From positions 1,426,001 to 1,490,000 of the forward strand of contig NZ_CP060724.1 of NCBI RefSeq assembly GCF_014397255.1: a stretch of DNA of 64,000 nucleotides. Reading direction: 5' to 3'. Shown in pieces: positions 37,147 to 46,292 of this stretch; position 1 is the stretch's first letter; each line of letters starts with the position of its first letter. The position numbers and the translations under genes were made by a program. This DNA comes from Weissella diestrammenae. Lineage in GTDB: Bacteria > Bacillota > Bacilli > Lactobacillales > Lactobacillaceae. The notes beneath the pieces were generated by a model, which worked only from the letters and a program-made list of their open reading frames with translations, had not been told where the DNA came from and did no database searches.

Positions 37147-37547
37147 ACATGTGCTTATTAGCTAAATATCTAAGAAACAAGACAGTGTATTAATCAAGAG
37201 AAATCGAAAGAGAGAGTTTTTGTTTGACATTCTGTCAGCGATGCTAAGTTGTTGGAATTGATTAGTTAACGTCAGTATGTCCAGCATCATTTTTTGAAAG
37301 CATCTATGCCTGTATTTTTGAAGCTCAGAGATGTGAGTACTAGATTTGGGTTGATTTTTGTCAGATTTAGTCAGTGAATTATCGGTAGTCATCTTTTGAG
37401 CTTGTTGGTTACACATGTTAATAAAACATTATTTATGAAGTATAATGAAAGCATTTTATTATTTACCACGGAACATGTTAAACTGAAATGTAACATTCAA
37501 AAAAAGAATGTTTTATATTAGTTTAAAACGGAAAAGTGAGTTGTAAT
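37147..37547. other. AT-rich intergenic stretch after dprA
   Basis: About 400 bases. A leftward 84-codon frame (37162-37416) has no ribosome site and no family resemblance, so I do not call it. A hairpin AACATTC/GAATGTT (37492-37512, loop of seven A) with TTAT after it lies just before the next gene and may end the dprA transcript or lie in the leader of the following one. Confidence 0.5.
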
Positions 37548-39065
37548 ATGATAAAGAGTCAATATGAGATGCGTGAACATAGTTGGTGGACTAAAATTTT
37601 AGTCTGGTGTGTCTTAATATTAGTTGGAATAATTCTAGTCTCGACAATGTTATCTGGAAATCTTATATCGTATAATTATGCTTTTAATGGGACAAAATTA
37701 GCATCTGGATTGTCGGTTATTATCATCAGTGGTGTGTTATCCTTACTAATTTTTTTAGGCAACAAAATTAGTATTTTTAATCAGAGGTGGATAACTATAC
37801 TTTTGGTATTAGGTATTCTATGCGTAACTATATATGTTAGTTTTCATTTAAGAATTGCGCCAGTTTTTGATGGCAAAGTGGTTACTAGTCAAGCATACGA
37901 TTTGTTCAATCATTTACCTTGGCGAAATTATTTTCATCAATTTGTAAATAACATTAATATTGTAACATTGACGTATATCATCACTAGTCCATTTATGACG
38001 ATGGATTTAATTCATAATTTAAATGATTTTGAAATGCTTTGTAATTTAATTGGCAATATACTGCTAATTATGACTATTATAATGACGACGTATTTATTAT
38101 TGAAATTAGTTAGTCGAAAAGGTGTCAATATTTTTCTTTTAATCACATTAATGATGACTCCAATGCTATCAGTTTTCTTTAGCGAATTATATACGCAACA
38201 AATTGCAATCACTACGTTGGTTGGTTCCTTTGTCGCATTTTATCAATTGACAAGTGGGAAAAATAGATGGGTTCATGGCGGACTATTTTTATTCTTATTA
38301 GCGTTCACCATTGTGGCACGGCCGAATATGTTTATCCCATATTTTATTTTAATAGGAATAATGGTGGTGGTTTATCGTACAAAATTTTTAAAGTTAATCA
38401 TTTGGTCGACATTGGCAATTGCGATGTTATTTGCATTTAATGCGGGATTAAAATTAGTGTCTGAGCATACGGGATACCAAAGTAATTCAACGTTGACGGA
38501 AAAATATCAGTTACCTATTTCGTCGTGGTTTTTTTTAGCGTATAATTACCAAGCACCTGGTAGAAATACACCACAAGCAAGAGACGTTTTGTATTACAAG
38601 CAGACTAAACAAGAAAAAAATGCCTATCTAAAGAAACAGACAATCAAGGCAATAAAAAATGCCGGATTGTATAAGACGTTACATTTATATTTTGATAAGG
38701 TAAATACGCTATATGGTTGGCGGTCGGATTTCAGTTTGGGTTACTTTAGACAACGTATTGGTCGTGAAACATCGACTAAATACAATATGTTCGTCACAGT
38801 GGCATCGTTATTAGCAAGTAGTTCTTTTTTGGTAATTCTTGTTATCAATCTAGTAATTGCGTTAAGATCGTTGAAAAACAACGTGATAAATATGCCCTGG
38901 TTGTTCTTTAATCTGTCATCGCTTGCATTAACATTGTTTTATGTTTTAATTTGGGAGGTTCAAGAAAGTTATGCGTTACCTTCCATTATGTTGTTTTCGA
39001 TGACAGTTGCTTTTGTTCTGAATTCTAAGTCTGACAAAGTTGCCAGTGTAACAAACGAATACTGA
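37548..39065 (+). CDS. Polytopic membrane protein, probable GT-C-type glycosyltransferase
   Basis: 505 residues with about 11-12 membrane segments. The C-terminal loop WEVQESYALPS resembles the E-x-R-x-R-Y-x-L-P element in many GT-C enzymes of the Gram-positive envelope, and FTIVARPNMFIPY fits the same fold. No soluble catalytic domain is fused. I chose ATG 37548; the frame opens at GTG 37536. It stands alone, with very AT-rich DNA on both sides and no other polysaccharide gene, so a recent acquisition is possible. Target sugar or polymer unknown. Confidence 0.65.
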   Translation: MIKSQYEMREHSWWTKILVWCVLILVGIILVSTMLSGNLISYNYAFNGTKLASGLSVIIISGVLSLLIFLGNKISIFNQRWITILLVLGILCVTIYVSFHLRIAPVFDGKVVTSQAYDLFNHLPWRNYFHQFVNNINIVTLTYIITSPFMTMDLIHNLNDFEMLCNLIGNILLIMTIIMTTYLLLKLVSRKGVNIFLLITLMMTPMLSVFFSELYTQQIAITTLVGSFVAFYQLTSGKNRWVHGGLFLFLLAFTIVARPNMFIPYFILIGIMVVVYRTKFLKLIIWSTLAIAMLFAFNAGLKLVSEHTGYQSNSTLTEKYQLPISSWFFLAYNYQAPGRNTPQARDVLYYKQTKQEKNAYLKKQTIKAIKNAGLYKTLHLYFDKVNTLYGWRSDFSLGYFRQRIGRETSTKYNMFVTVASLLASSSFLVILVINLVIALRSLKNNVINMPWLFFNLSSLALTLFYVLIWEVQESYALPSIMLFSMTVAFVLNSKSDKVASVTNEY

Positions 39066-39104
39066 TGGTATTTTGTTGGGATTAAACTTATTTGTTGTTT
39101 TAGG

Positions 39105-39333
39105 TTGACAGAATAGTATCTTGCTTGTAAACTTACAAATATTAAGTAGGGCAATGTATTATACGTAAGAGAAGCCACGGTTGCTGTGAGTGGTGCAGGT
39201 ATATTGACTGAAATATTAACAACTCAATAGCTAAAGAGGTTCACGTTTTTGGCGTGAATAAATTTGGGTGGTACCACGAAGCTGATTTTTCGTCCCAACT
39301 GTGTTCGGTTTAGAACGCAGTTGGGACTTTTTT
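39105..39333 (+). ncRNA. T-box leader (tRNA-sensing riboswitch) before the antiporter gene
   Basis: TTGACA (39105-39110), 17 bases, TAAACT (39128-39133) is a good promoter. In the leader, AGTA (39145-39148) and GAA (39210-39212) form the loop-E of the specifier loop, closed by CAATGTAT/GTATATTG; GCCAC/GTGGT (39174-39178, 39190-39194) is the tip of stem I; TTCACG/CGTGAA is stem III; GGGTGGTACCACG (39266-39278) is the T-box. The UGGT bulge fits a tRNA with discriminator A. After GAA the bases read ATATT, so the specifier is ATA (Ile) or TAT (Tyr) depending on register. A 15-pair terminator (39292-39327) plus six T follows. Confidence 0.9.
39292..39333 (+). terminator. T-box-controlled terminator
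   Basis: GTCCCAACTGTGTTC pairs with GAACGCAGTTGGGAC (one G-T), 6-base loop, six T. Its left arm competes with the T-box antiterminator, so uncharged tRNA would allow readthrough. Confidence 0.93.
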
Positions 39334-39350
39334 ATTTAGGATTATGGGAA

Positions 39351-40712
39351 ATGATTATGGAAAATAAACAGATACCAAAATTAAGTTGGGCGATTGGGTT
39401 ATTGGCGTTATTAATTGTTATTTTTAGTGGTGGAATTATTGGCTTAGGTTTGTCACCAATTGTGCCACTTGTCACAAGTCTCTTAGTTGTGGTCATTTTT
39501 AGTAAAATGCGCCGAATTTCTTGGCAGGCAATACAAAATGACATTTTGTCTGGCCTCAAAACGGGGCTTGCGCCACTCTTTTTATTCTTATTGATTGGGA
39601 TGTTGATTGGATTGTGGATGGCAACGAATGTCATTCCAACAATGCTGTGGATTGGTTTTAAAATTTCTAATGCGGCTTGGTTTTTGCCTAGTGCACTATT
39701 AGTAACTGCTTTGGTAGGATCAATGATTGGCTCAGCTTTTACAACTCTAGCAACTGTTGGGGTGGCCTTGATGGGTGTTGGTATCGCGTTGGGCTTTAAT
39801 CCAGCTGTAGTTGCTGGGGCAGTTTTGTCAGGTGCCATTTTTGGAGATAAGTCTTCACCATTGTCAGATTCAACTAACTTGGCAGCGTCCATCGCTGAGG
39901 AAGATTTGTTTGCACACATTAAAAATCTAATGTGGACAACATTACCAGCGTTATTAGGAACATTTATTATTTTCTTGTTGATGGGATTTAATCATCAAGG
40001 TGGGAGTGTGTCCAAATTAACTGGTCTAGCGAACTTGTTGCATCCAACATGGTGGGCAATTATACCTTTGGGATTATTGATGATTATGGCATGGCTAAAA
40101 ATCCCGGCTATTCCAACGTTGTTAGTCAATATCGGAGTCTCGGGTATAGCATTTATGACAACGCATCATGCGGCTGATTTGAGTCAGACGTTATTAGAAG
40201 GCTTTAAGACATCATCACATAATCCAACGCTGATGGCATTGCTAAATCGTGGCGGGATGATGTCAATGATGCCAACGGTCATCATTATTATGTTAGCGCT
40301 GGCGTTAGGTGGCTTATTAACAGAACAAAAAATATTAGAAGCTGTGATGGCACCAATTGTTAAGCATATAAAAAGTGGCGCAGGTGTCGTAACTGGTACG
40401 GTCATTACAGGAATTACTGCGAACTTTATGATTGGTGAGCAATACCTCGCAACGATTCTACCAGGTCAATTATGGAAAACGGCATATGATCGCGTTGGTT
40501 TGTCAAGGTTAGCTTTGGGACGAGCGCTTGAAGATTCAGGCACCGTTATCAATTACTTAGTGCCTTGGGGTGTTGCTGGTAGTTTTGCTGCACAAACGCT
40601 CGGCGTTTCAGTTTCATCGTTTGCACCATATGTTTTCTTTGCGCTCCTTTCGCCAATATTCTCATTACTTTCGGCATGGACAGGCATTGGCTTGAAAAAG
40701 AATAAAGATTAA
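39351..40712 (+). CDS. NhaC-family Na+/H+ antiporter-like transporter
   Basis: 453 residues with about 11-12 membrane segments and the NhaC-family stretches GDKSSPLSDSTNLAAS (about 170) and EDSGTVINYLVPWGVAG near the C-terminus. I take the start at ATG 39351 or 39357; the frame continues upstream into the T-box and terminator and cannot be coding there. Control by a tRNA sensor argues that the substrate is an amino acid, not merely Na+. From memory, NhaC-type YheL genes with tyrosine T-boxes have been predicted as tyrosine transporters; that would fit. Confidence 0.85.
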   Translation: MIMENKQIPKLSWAIGLLALLIVIFSGGIIGLGLSPIVPLVTSLLVVVIFSKMRRISWQAIQNDILSGLKTGLAPLFLFLLIGMLIGLWMATNVIPTMLWIGFKISNAAWFLPSALLVTALVGSMIGSAFTTLATVGVALMGVGIALGFNPAVVAGAVLSGAIFGDKSSPLSDSTNLAASIAEEDLFAHIKNLMWTTLPALLGTFIIFLLMGFNHQGGSVSKLTGLANLLHPTWWAIIPLGLLMIMAWLKIPAIPTLLVNIGVSGIAFMTTHHAADLSQTLLEGFKTSSHNPTLMALLNRGGMMSMMPTVIIIMLALALGGLLTEQKILEAVMAPIVKHIKSGAGVVTGTVITGITANFMIGEQYLATILPGQLWKTAYDRVGLSRLALGRALEDSGTVINYLVPWGVAGSFAAQTLGVSVSSFAPYVFFALLSPIFSLLSAWTGIGLKKNKD

Positions 40713-40716
40713 TGGC

Positions 40717-40745
40717 AAAAGGCGGTTAAATGACCGCCTTTTTGC
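40717..40745 (+). terminator. Rho-independent terminator after the antiporter gene
   Basis: AAAAGGCGGT and ACCGCCTTTTT pair around TAAATG. A TATAAT (40746-40751) directly follows and is the likely -10 of the ruvA transcript. Confidence 0.92.
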
Positions 40746-40782
40746 TATAATTAGAGAAGTTATTTCTAGATGAGGTGTTTAA

Positions 40783-41376
40783 ATGTATGAATATCTAAAA
40801 GGTGTTATCACAACCATTGCACCAAAGTTTATTGTACTTGATGTATCAGGCATTGGTTATCGGGTGGTTGTTTCAAATCCATATTCATTTGTCATTGGTC
40901 AAACGGAGCAGGTTTTTATTGAACAGATTGTTAGGCAAGATGACATCACATTATATGGATTTAAGAAGTCCGATGAGAAAGTATTATTCCAAAAATTATT
41001 AGATGTATCAGGAATTGGGCCAAAGAGTGCATTGGCAATTCTCGTCAATGCTGATCATTCAGGACTGATTAAAGCGATTATTAATGGCGATGTGGCTTAT
41101 TTAGTTAAGTTTCCGGGCATTGGTAAAAAGACGGCCCAACAAATTGTATTGGATTTACAAAATAATATAGCAAAGCTGCCATTTGACCTGACAGGAATTG
41201 ATGAACCGATTGTTGCACCTAAGGAAGATAATTTAGCATTATCGGATGCGTTAGAAGCATTACAAGCATTAGGCTATGGGCAACGTGAAGTTGAAAAAAT
41301 TGAGAAAAAACTGATTGGACAGCCTGATTTGACGACAGCAGAATATGTTTCGGCAGGGTTAAAGTTACTAGTTTAA
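40783..41376 (+). CDS. ruvA: Holliday junction protein RuvA
   Basis: Tetrameric junction-binding subunit of RuvAB. An OB-fold N-terminus (MYEYLKGVITTIAPKFIVLD) is followed by two helix-hairpin-helix motifs (LLDVSGIGPKSALAIL, LVKFPGIGKKTAQQIVLDL) and a C-terminal RuvB-binding domain. 197 residues. Start of the ruvA-ruvB-queA-tgt-yajC operon. No LexA-type box is visible in front. Confidence 0.97.
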   Translation: MYEYLKGVITTIAPKFIVLDVSGIGYRVVVSNPYSFVIGQTEQVFIEQIVRQDDITLYGFKKSDEKVLFQKLLDVSGIGPKSALAILVNADHSGLIKAIINGDVAYLVKFPGIGKKTAQQIVLDLQNNIAKLPFDLTGIDEPIVAPKEDNLALSDALEALQALGYGQREVEKIEKKLIGQPDLTTAEYVSAGLKLLV

Positions 41377-41388
41377 GGACGGGAGTAA

Positions 41389-42408
41389 ATGATGAATGAT
41401 GATGTCTTAAATCATGACATACTTGATAGTGATGAAATTCAACTTGAACAGTCATTACGTCCGACACAGTTAGACCAATATATTGGGCAAACACAGTTGA
41501 AAGCGCGATTATCAGTTTATATTCAAGCTGCCAAACAACGAGAAGAACCACTTGATCATGTTTTACTTTATGGACCACCAGGCTTGGGAAAAACGACTCT
41601 GGCAGCAGTTATCGCTAATGAGATGGTGGTCAATTTCCGAACGACAACTGGCCCAGTGATTGAAAAGCAAGGGGACCTGCTTGCGATTTTAAATGAGCTA
41701 GCGCCAGGAGATGTCTTATTCATTGATGAAATTCATCGTTTGCCACGCAATGTGGAAGAAATGCTATATTCGGCGATGGAGGATTATTATGTCGACATTA
41801 TTGTTGGTGATGGTGAGTCATCGCGACCTGTTCGTTTTCCTTTGCCACCTTTTACATTAATTGGTGCCACTACGCGTGGGGGTATGTTATCTCAACCATT
41901 GCGTGATCGTTTTGGCATAGTTGAACATATGAATTATTATACTGAGCAAGAATTAGCTGATATTATTAAGCGTTCAGCTAAAATTTTTGCGATGACAATA
42001 ACAGATACTGGCGCGATTGAACTCGCGCGTCGATCACATGGCACACCACGGATTGCAAATCGTCTATTACGTCGAGTGAGAGACTTCGCAATGGTACAGA
42101 ATAAAGACGTAGTTGATATTGATTTAGTTAACTACGCTTTGAATTTACTGAAAATTGATAGTGCAGGTTTGGATCAAGTTGATCAAAAAATATTATTAAC
42201 GATGATTAATTACTACCACGGTGGTCCAGTTGGAGTGAAAACCATGGCAGCAAATATTGGTGAAGAAATTGATACAATTGAATCAATGTATGAGCCTTAT
42301 CTGTTACAAATTGGATTTTTACAACGAACGCCGCGTGGCCGCGTTGTGACCCCAGCCGCATATCAACATTTACAAATACCTATCGATAAGGAAGAAGGGG
42401 AAAAATGA
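41389..42408 (+). CDS. ruvB: Holliday junction helicase RuvB
   Basis: AAA+ motor for branch migration. Walker [12 protein letters not shown] (about 64), Walker [12 protein letters not shown] (about 112), sensor [19 protein letters not shown] and a C-terminal winged helix with TPRGRVVTP. 339 residues. ATG 41389 and ATG 41392 are both possible. Overlaps queA by ATGA. Confidence 0.98.
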   Translation: MMNDDVLNHDILDSDEIQLEQSLRPTQLDQYIGQTQLKARLSVYIQAAKQREEPLDHVLLYGPPGLGKTTLAAVIANEMVVNFRTTTGPVIEKQGDLLAILNELAPGDVLFIDEIHRLPRNVEEMLYSAMEDYYVDIIVGDGESSRPVRFPLPPFTLIGATTRGGMLSQPLRDRFGIVEHMNYYTEQELADIIKRSAKIFAMTITDTGAIELARRSHGTPRIANRLLRRVRDFAMVQNKDVVDIDLVNYALNLLKIDSAGLDQVDQKILLTMINYYHGGPVGVKTMAANIGEEIDTIESMYEPYLLQIGFLQRTPRGRVVTPAAYQHLQIPIDKEEGEK

Positions 42409-43451
42409 CTACACCACACTATACGTTGGAAGATTTTGATTATGACTTACCACATGAGTTGATTGCACAGACACCACTTGAGAAACGCGATACATCACGT
42501 TTGTTAACGTTAAATGCAACGACTGGCGAGATGACTGATCGTCATTTCTTCAATATTATTGATTATTTAGAACCTGGTGATGCAGTTGTTATGAATAATT
42601 CAAGAGTTTTGCCAGCACGGTTACATGGTATTCGTCCAGAGACAGGCGGTCATGTTGAGGTACTCATGTTGAGACAAGATCATGGGGATGTTTGGGAAAC
42701 ATTGGTCAAGCCATCACGAAAGTATCCGGTCGGTGCCGAAATTTCATTTGGGAATGGTGAATTAATGGCGACTGTGGTTGGTGAGCTAGAACATGGTGGT
42801 CGCATGATTGAGTTCCATTATGATGGTATTTTTCTTGAAATATTAGAAGCTTTAGGTGAAATGCCATTGCCACCGTATATCAAAGAAAAATTGGAAGATC
42901 AAGAACGATATCAAACGGTCTATTCAAAGGTTAATGGTTCGGCTGCTGCACCAACAGCTGGTTTACATTGGACACCGGAGTTATTGAAGGCGGTTTCTGA
43001 TAAGGGTGTCAAGCTAGTTGAATTAACCCTGCATGTTGGTTTGGGAACTTTTCGTCCAGTTGAAGAAGACGATATTGATGCACATAAAATGCATTCAGAG
43101 TTCTATCAATTGACGTCTGAGGCAGCTGCGACATTGAATGAAGTCCATGCCAATGGTGGAAAAATTGTTGCAACTGGAACGACATCAATCCGTACGCTAG
43201 AAACAATCGGCTCAAAATTTAATGGCAAATTAGAAGCGGACTCAGGTTGGACAGATATTTTTATTAAACCGGGTTATCAATGGACGACTGTTGATGCATT
43301 CATTACCAATTTCCACTTACCAAAATCAACGCTTGTGATGTTAGTTGCAGCCTTTACTGGTCGTGAGACAATCCTAAATGCGTATCAACATGCGATTGAA
43401 GAAAAATATCGTTTCTTTTCATTTGGAGATGCGATGTATGTCCATCATTAA
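42405..43451 (+). CDS. queA: S-adenosylmethionine:tRNA ribosyltransferase-isomerase
   Basis: Converts preQ1 in tRNA to epoxyqueuosine, using the ribosyl group of SAM; it acts after Tgt. The N-terminus [21 protein letters not shown] and the blocks [15 protein letters not shown] and VGLGTFRPV are family hallmarks. 348 residues, complete. Coupled to ruvB by a 4-base overlap and followed by tgt 9 bases later. Confidence 0.97.
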   Translation: MTTPHYTLEDFDYDLPHELIAQTPLEKRDTSRLLTLNATTGEMTDRHFFNIIDYLEPGDAVVMNNSRVLPARLHGIRPETGGHVEVLMLRQDHGDVWETLVKPSRKYPVGAEISFGNGELMATVVGELEHGGRMIEFHYDGIFLEILEALGEMPLPPYIKEKLEDQERYQTVYSKVNGSAAAPTAGLHWTPELLKAVSDKGVKLVELTLHVGLGTFRPVEEDDIDAHKMHSEFYQLTSEAAATLNEVHANGGKIVATGTTSIRTLETIGSKFNGKLEADSGWTDIFIKPGYQWTTVDAFITNFHLPKSTLVMLVAAFTGRETILNAYQHAIEEKYRFFSFGDAMYVHH

Positions 43452-43460
43452 GGAGAAAAT

Positions 43461-44675
43461 ATGCGGCAAATTAGTGAATTTGATCAATTCTTAATTGATC
43501 AGTACCCTTTAAAAGAAGAATATTTGCATGACCCTAAACGACCGGTTATTTATGAACTTTTACATGTTGAAAAGCATACAGGTGCTCGTTTGGGTCGGAT
43601 TTATACGCGTCATGGCGTTGTACATACGCCAATGTTTATGCCAGTTGGGACGCAGGCATCTGTCAAAAACGTATCGCCACGTGATTTAGATGAAATTAAC
43701 GCACAGTTCATTTTGTCTAACACATATCATTTATGGGTACGTCCAGGAGATGATTTAATTGCTAAGGCGGGTGGCTTACACAAGTTTATGCAATGGGATG
43801 GTCCAATATTAACCGATTCGGGTGGGTTTCAAGTTTGGTCACTCTCAAATAATAATAAAATATCAGAAGAGGGTGTTGATTTTAGGAATCACGTTGATGG
43901 CTCACCAATGTTTTTGTCACCAGAGGTTGCGATGCGTATTCAGAACAATTTGGGCTCTGATGTTATGATGCAACTTGATGAAGCAATTCCATATTTTGAG
44001 TCTTATGATTACGTGAAAAACTCGGTTGAACGAACAACACGATGGGCGGCGCGTGCAAAAATAGCACACCAACGGCCTGAAGAACAAGCACTATTTGGTA
44101 TTGTCCAAGGTGCAGGGTTTAAGGCATTACGTCAGTTGTCTGCGGAAGGATTGGTTGATCTGGATTTGCCGGGATATGCTGTCGGTGGCTTATCAGTTGG
44201 CGAAACAAAGGAGGAGATGAATCGTGTCTTAGATTTCACAATGCCTTGGTTACCAAAAGATAAGCCTCGGTATCTAATGGGGGTTGCTGCACCAGATTCG
44301 TTGATTGACTCAGCTATTCGTGGTATCGATATGTTTGATTCCGTGTTACCAACCCGGATTGGTCGGAATGGTACACTAATGACAAAACAGGGTAGAATCG
44401 TTATTACAAATGGTAAATATAAAGATGATTTTAGTTTGATTGATGAAGAAACTGAAGATTTTGGTTCACAACACTTTACCAAAGCATACCTACATCACTT
44501 ATTTAAAGCCAATGAGTTGTACGGTCAAAATATTGCATCTGTTCACAATCTTCGTTATCTGTTAAAGTTAATGGAGGATATGCGTCGGGCAATTTATGAT
44601 GATAACTTGTTGGACTTCCGCCAAGACGTGCTTGAAAATTACGGGTATAATAAACCCAATGCACGATTATTTTAA
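43461..44675 (+). CDS. tgt: Queuine tRNA-ribosyltransferase (TGT) lacking the zinc cysteines
   Basis: Exchanges G34 for preQ1 in tRNAs with GUN anticodons. The catalytic core is intact: [11 protein letters not shown] (about 118), [12 protein letters not shown], and [14 protein letters not shown] with the second catalytic Asp. The zinc site is changed. Where other TGTs have C-x-C-x2-C and a His 26 residues on, this protein has Thr331, Asp333, Ser336 and His362: same spacing, no Cys. The N-terminus is about 25 residues longer than usual; the start is firm (AAGGAG at the right distance). Neighbours queA and yajC are as expected. Confidence 0.93.
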   Translation: MRQISEFDQFLIDQYPLKEEYLHDPKRPVIYELLHVEKHTGARLGRIYTRHGVVHTPMFMPVGTQASVKNVSPRDLDEINAQFILSNTYHLWVRPGDDLIAKAGGLHKFMQWDGPILTDSGGFQVWSLSNNNKISEEGVDFRNHVDGSPMFLSPEVAMRIQNNLGSDVMMQLDEAIPYFESYDYVKNSVERTTRWAARAKIAHQRPEEQALFGIVQGAGFKALRQLSAEGLVDLDLPGYAVGGLSVGETKEEMNRVLDFTMPWLPKDKPRYLMGVAAPDSLIDSAIRGIDMFDSVLPTRIGRNGTLMTKQGRIVITNGKYKDDFSLIDEETEDFGSQHFTKAYLHHLFKANELYGQNIASVHNLRYLLKLMEDMRRAIYDDNLLDFRQDVLENYGYNKPNARLF

Positions 44676-44695
44676 TATTAAAGGGGTTCTAAACC

Positions 44696-45034
44696 ATGAA
44701 TGGACAAACTATTTTAATTTTCATCGCTTTCATCGCATTGATGTACTTTATGATGATTCGACCACAACAAAAAGCAGCAAAGGCACGTCAAGAGTTGCTA
44801 AATTCAGTTCAAAAAGGGTCTGAAATTGTGACCATTGGTGGATTACATGGTGTGATTGATCAATTAGATGAGAAGACGTTCACACTTGATGCAGATGGCG
44901 TTTTCTTAACATTTGACCGTTCAGCTATTCGGACTGTTGTGACTAAACAAAACGTGACAACACCAGCTGAAAATGTAGATGCGCCAGTGAATGATGAGCA
45001 AGAAACATCAGCTGCTGATAAGGATGCTGAGTAA
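44696..45034 (+). CDS. yajC: Preprotein translocase subunit YajC
   Basis: Small SecDF-associated membrane protein. One membrane segment at the N-terminus (ILIFIAFIALMYFMMIRPQ, ending in the hallmark RPQ-K) precedes a cytosolic domain with GSEIVTIGGLHGVI. The acidic tail (about 85-112) is low-complexity. 112 residues. ATG 44696 has AAGGGG upstream. Ends the queA-tgt operon, as in many bacteria. Confidence 0.95.
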   Translation: MNGQTILIFIAFIALMYFMMIRPQQKAAKARQELLNSVQKGSEIVTIGGLHGVIDQLDEKTFTLDADGVFLTFDRSAIRTVVTKQNVTTPAENVDAPVNDEQETSAADKDAE

Positions 45035-45041
45035 TTAAAAT

Positions 45042-45068
45042 GAGGCTGAGAAAATCTCGGCCTCTTTT
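45042..45068 (+). terminator. Rho-independent terminator after yajC
   Basis: GAGGCTGAGA pairs with TCTCGGCCTC (one G-T), AAA loop, then TTTTATTTT. Confidence 0.88.
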
Positions 45069-45092
45069 ATTTTGAGTAGGACGTGGTACAAA

Positions 45093-46214
45093 ATGGCAGA
45101 TTTATTAAAAATTTCACTTCAATTGAATACGAATCGGCAGATAATTCATGTTGATATGGATGCTTTTTATGCACAAATTGAAATGCGTGATCACCCAGAT
45201 TATGAAGGTCAGGCGATTATTCTAGCCAGTGATCCTCGCAGAAATGGTGGTAGGGGTGTTGTGGCAACAGCCAACTACCAGGCGCGTGAATTGGGAGTTC
45301 ATTCAGCTATGAGCGCAGCCGAGGCACTAAAGCTTGCACCCAATGCACGTTTTATTCGACCAAATTTTGAAATTTACCGAGCTGTGTCAAAGCAAGTCCA
45401 TGCGATTTTTCATCGATATACTGACATGGTAGAACCGATCGCCTTTGATGAAGCGTATCTTGATGTGACACACAGCAAGCTGTTTTTTCCTTCAAGCATC
45501 GCATTAGCACATCATTTACAACAGTCAATTTACAATGAATTACACCTGACATGCTCAGTCGGTATTTCCTTTAATAAATTTTTGGCGAAGTTAGGATCTG
45601 AACACAATAAGCCTGCGGGCTTGACGATGATCTTACCTGATGATATTCGACAATTCTTAGATCCCTTACCTGTGAAAGATATTAGAGGCATTGGGGCCAA
45701 GACAGCGCCTAAAATGTATGAGTTAGGCATTCAAACTGGATATGATTTATTTCAGATGGATCAAAGTGCATTGATGGATCATTTTGGAAAAATGGGGTAT
45801 GAATTTTATCGTCGGATTCGGGGTGTAGACGACTCAGAAGTAGCATGGCAGCGTGAAAGAAAATCGATTGGTAACGAACGAACGTATGCACCGTTTTTAA
45901 ATTCTGAAGAGAGTGTCTTTGACCGGTTACAGGAGTTATCAAGTATGTTAGTGCATAGTTTAGAAAAACAACAGATGCATGGCAAGACGATTGTCTTAAA
46001 GGTGCGAGATGAGTCATTTACAACTGAAACAAGGCGTGAAACATTACCGGAGTTCATTCAAAATGATGCAACGACGTATTTTGAATTGGCTGAATCACTT
46101 TGGGAGGCTCTAGGTGGTTATGAACAGCCCATTAGATTATTAGGATTGACCATGACTTCGCTGGCACCCATGACATTTGATAATTTAACATTAGACCTTT
46201 ATGGCACTGATTAG
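45093..46214 (+). CDS. dinB: DNA polymerase IV (Y family)
   Basis: Error-prone translesion polymerase. The palm carries IIHVDMDAFYAQIEMRDHP (metal ligands) and EPIAFDEAYLDVT; the thumb has GIGAKTAPKMYELGI, and the little-finger domain follows. 373 residues from ATG 45093; an earlier TTG has no site. Normally SOS-induced in some hosts, but no LexA-type box is seen in front here. Its own transcript follows the yajC terminator. Confidence 0.94.
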   Translation: MADLLKISLQLNTNRQIIHVDMDAFYAQIEMRDHPDYEGQAIILASDPRRNGGRGVVATANYQARELGVHSAMSAAEALKLAPNARFIRPNFEIYRAVSKQVHAIFHRYTDMVEPIAFDEAYLDVTHSKLFFPSSIALAHHLQQSIYNELHLTCSVGISFNKFLAKLGSEHNKPAGLTMILPDDIRQFLDPLPVKDIRGIGAKTAPKMYELGIQTGYDLFQMDQSALMDHFGKMGYEFYRRIRGVDDSEVAWQRERKSIGNERTYAPFLNSEESVFDRLQELSSMLVHSLEKQQMHGKTIVLKVRDESFTTETRRETLPEFIQNDATTYFELAESLWEALGGYEQPIRLLGLTMTSLAPMTFDNLTLDLYGTD

Positions 46215-46292
46215 TGAACTTATTGTGTGCTATAATTTACCTAATGATGTGCAGCAAATGGGCACCGAAATAAAAGAGAATTGAGATAGAAT

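Noticed and set aside
37162-37416. Leftward 84-codon open frame after dprA
   Set aside because: No ribosome site before its ATG, no recognisable motif, and located in AT-rich spacer; likely chance.
39264-39350. Upstream extension of the antiporter frame from TTG 39264
   Set aside because: This segment is the T-box and terminator; the start at 39351/39357 fits the protein family.
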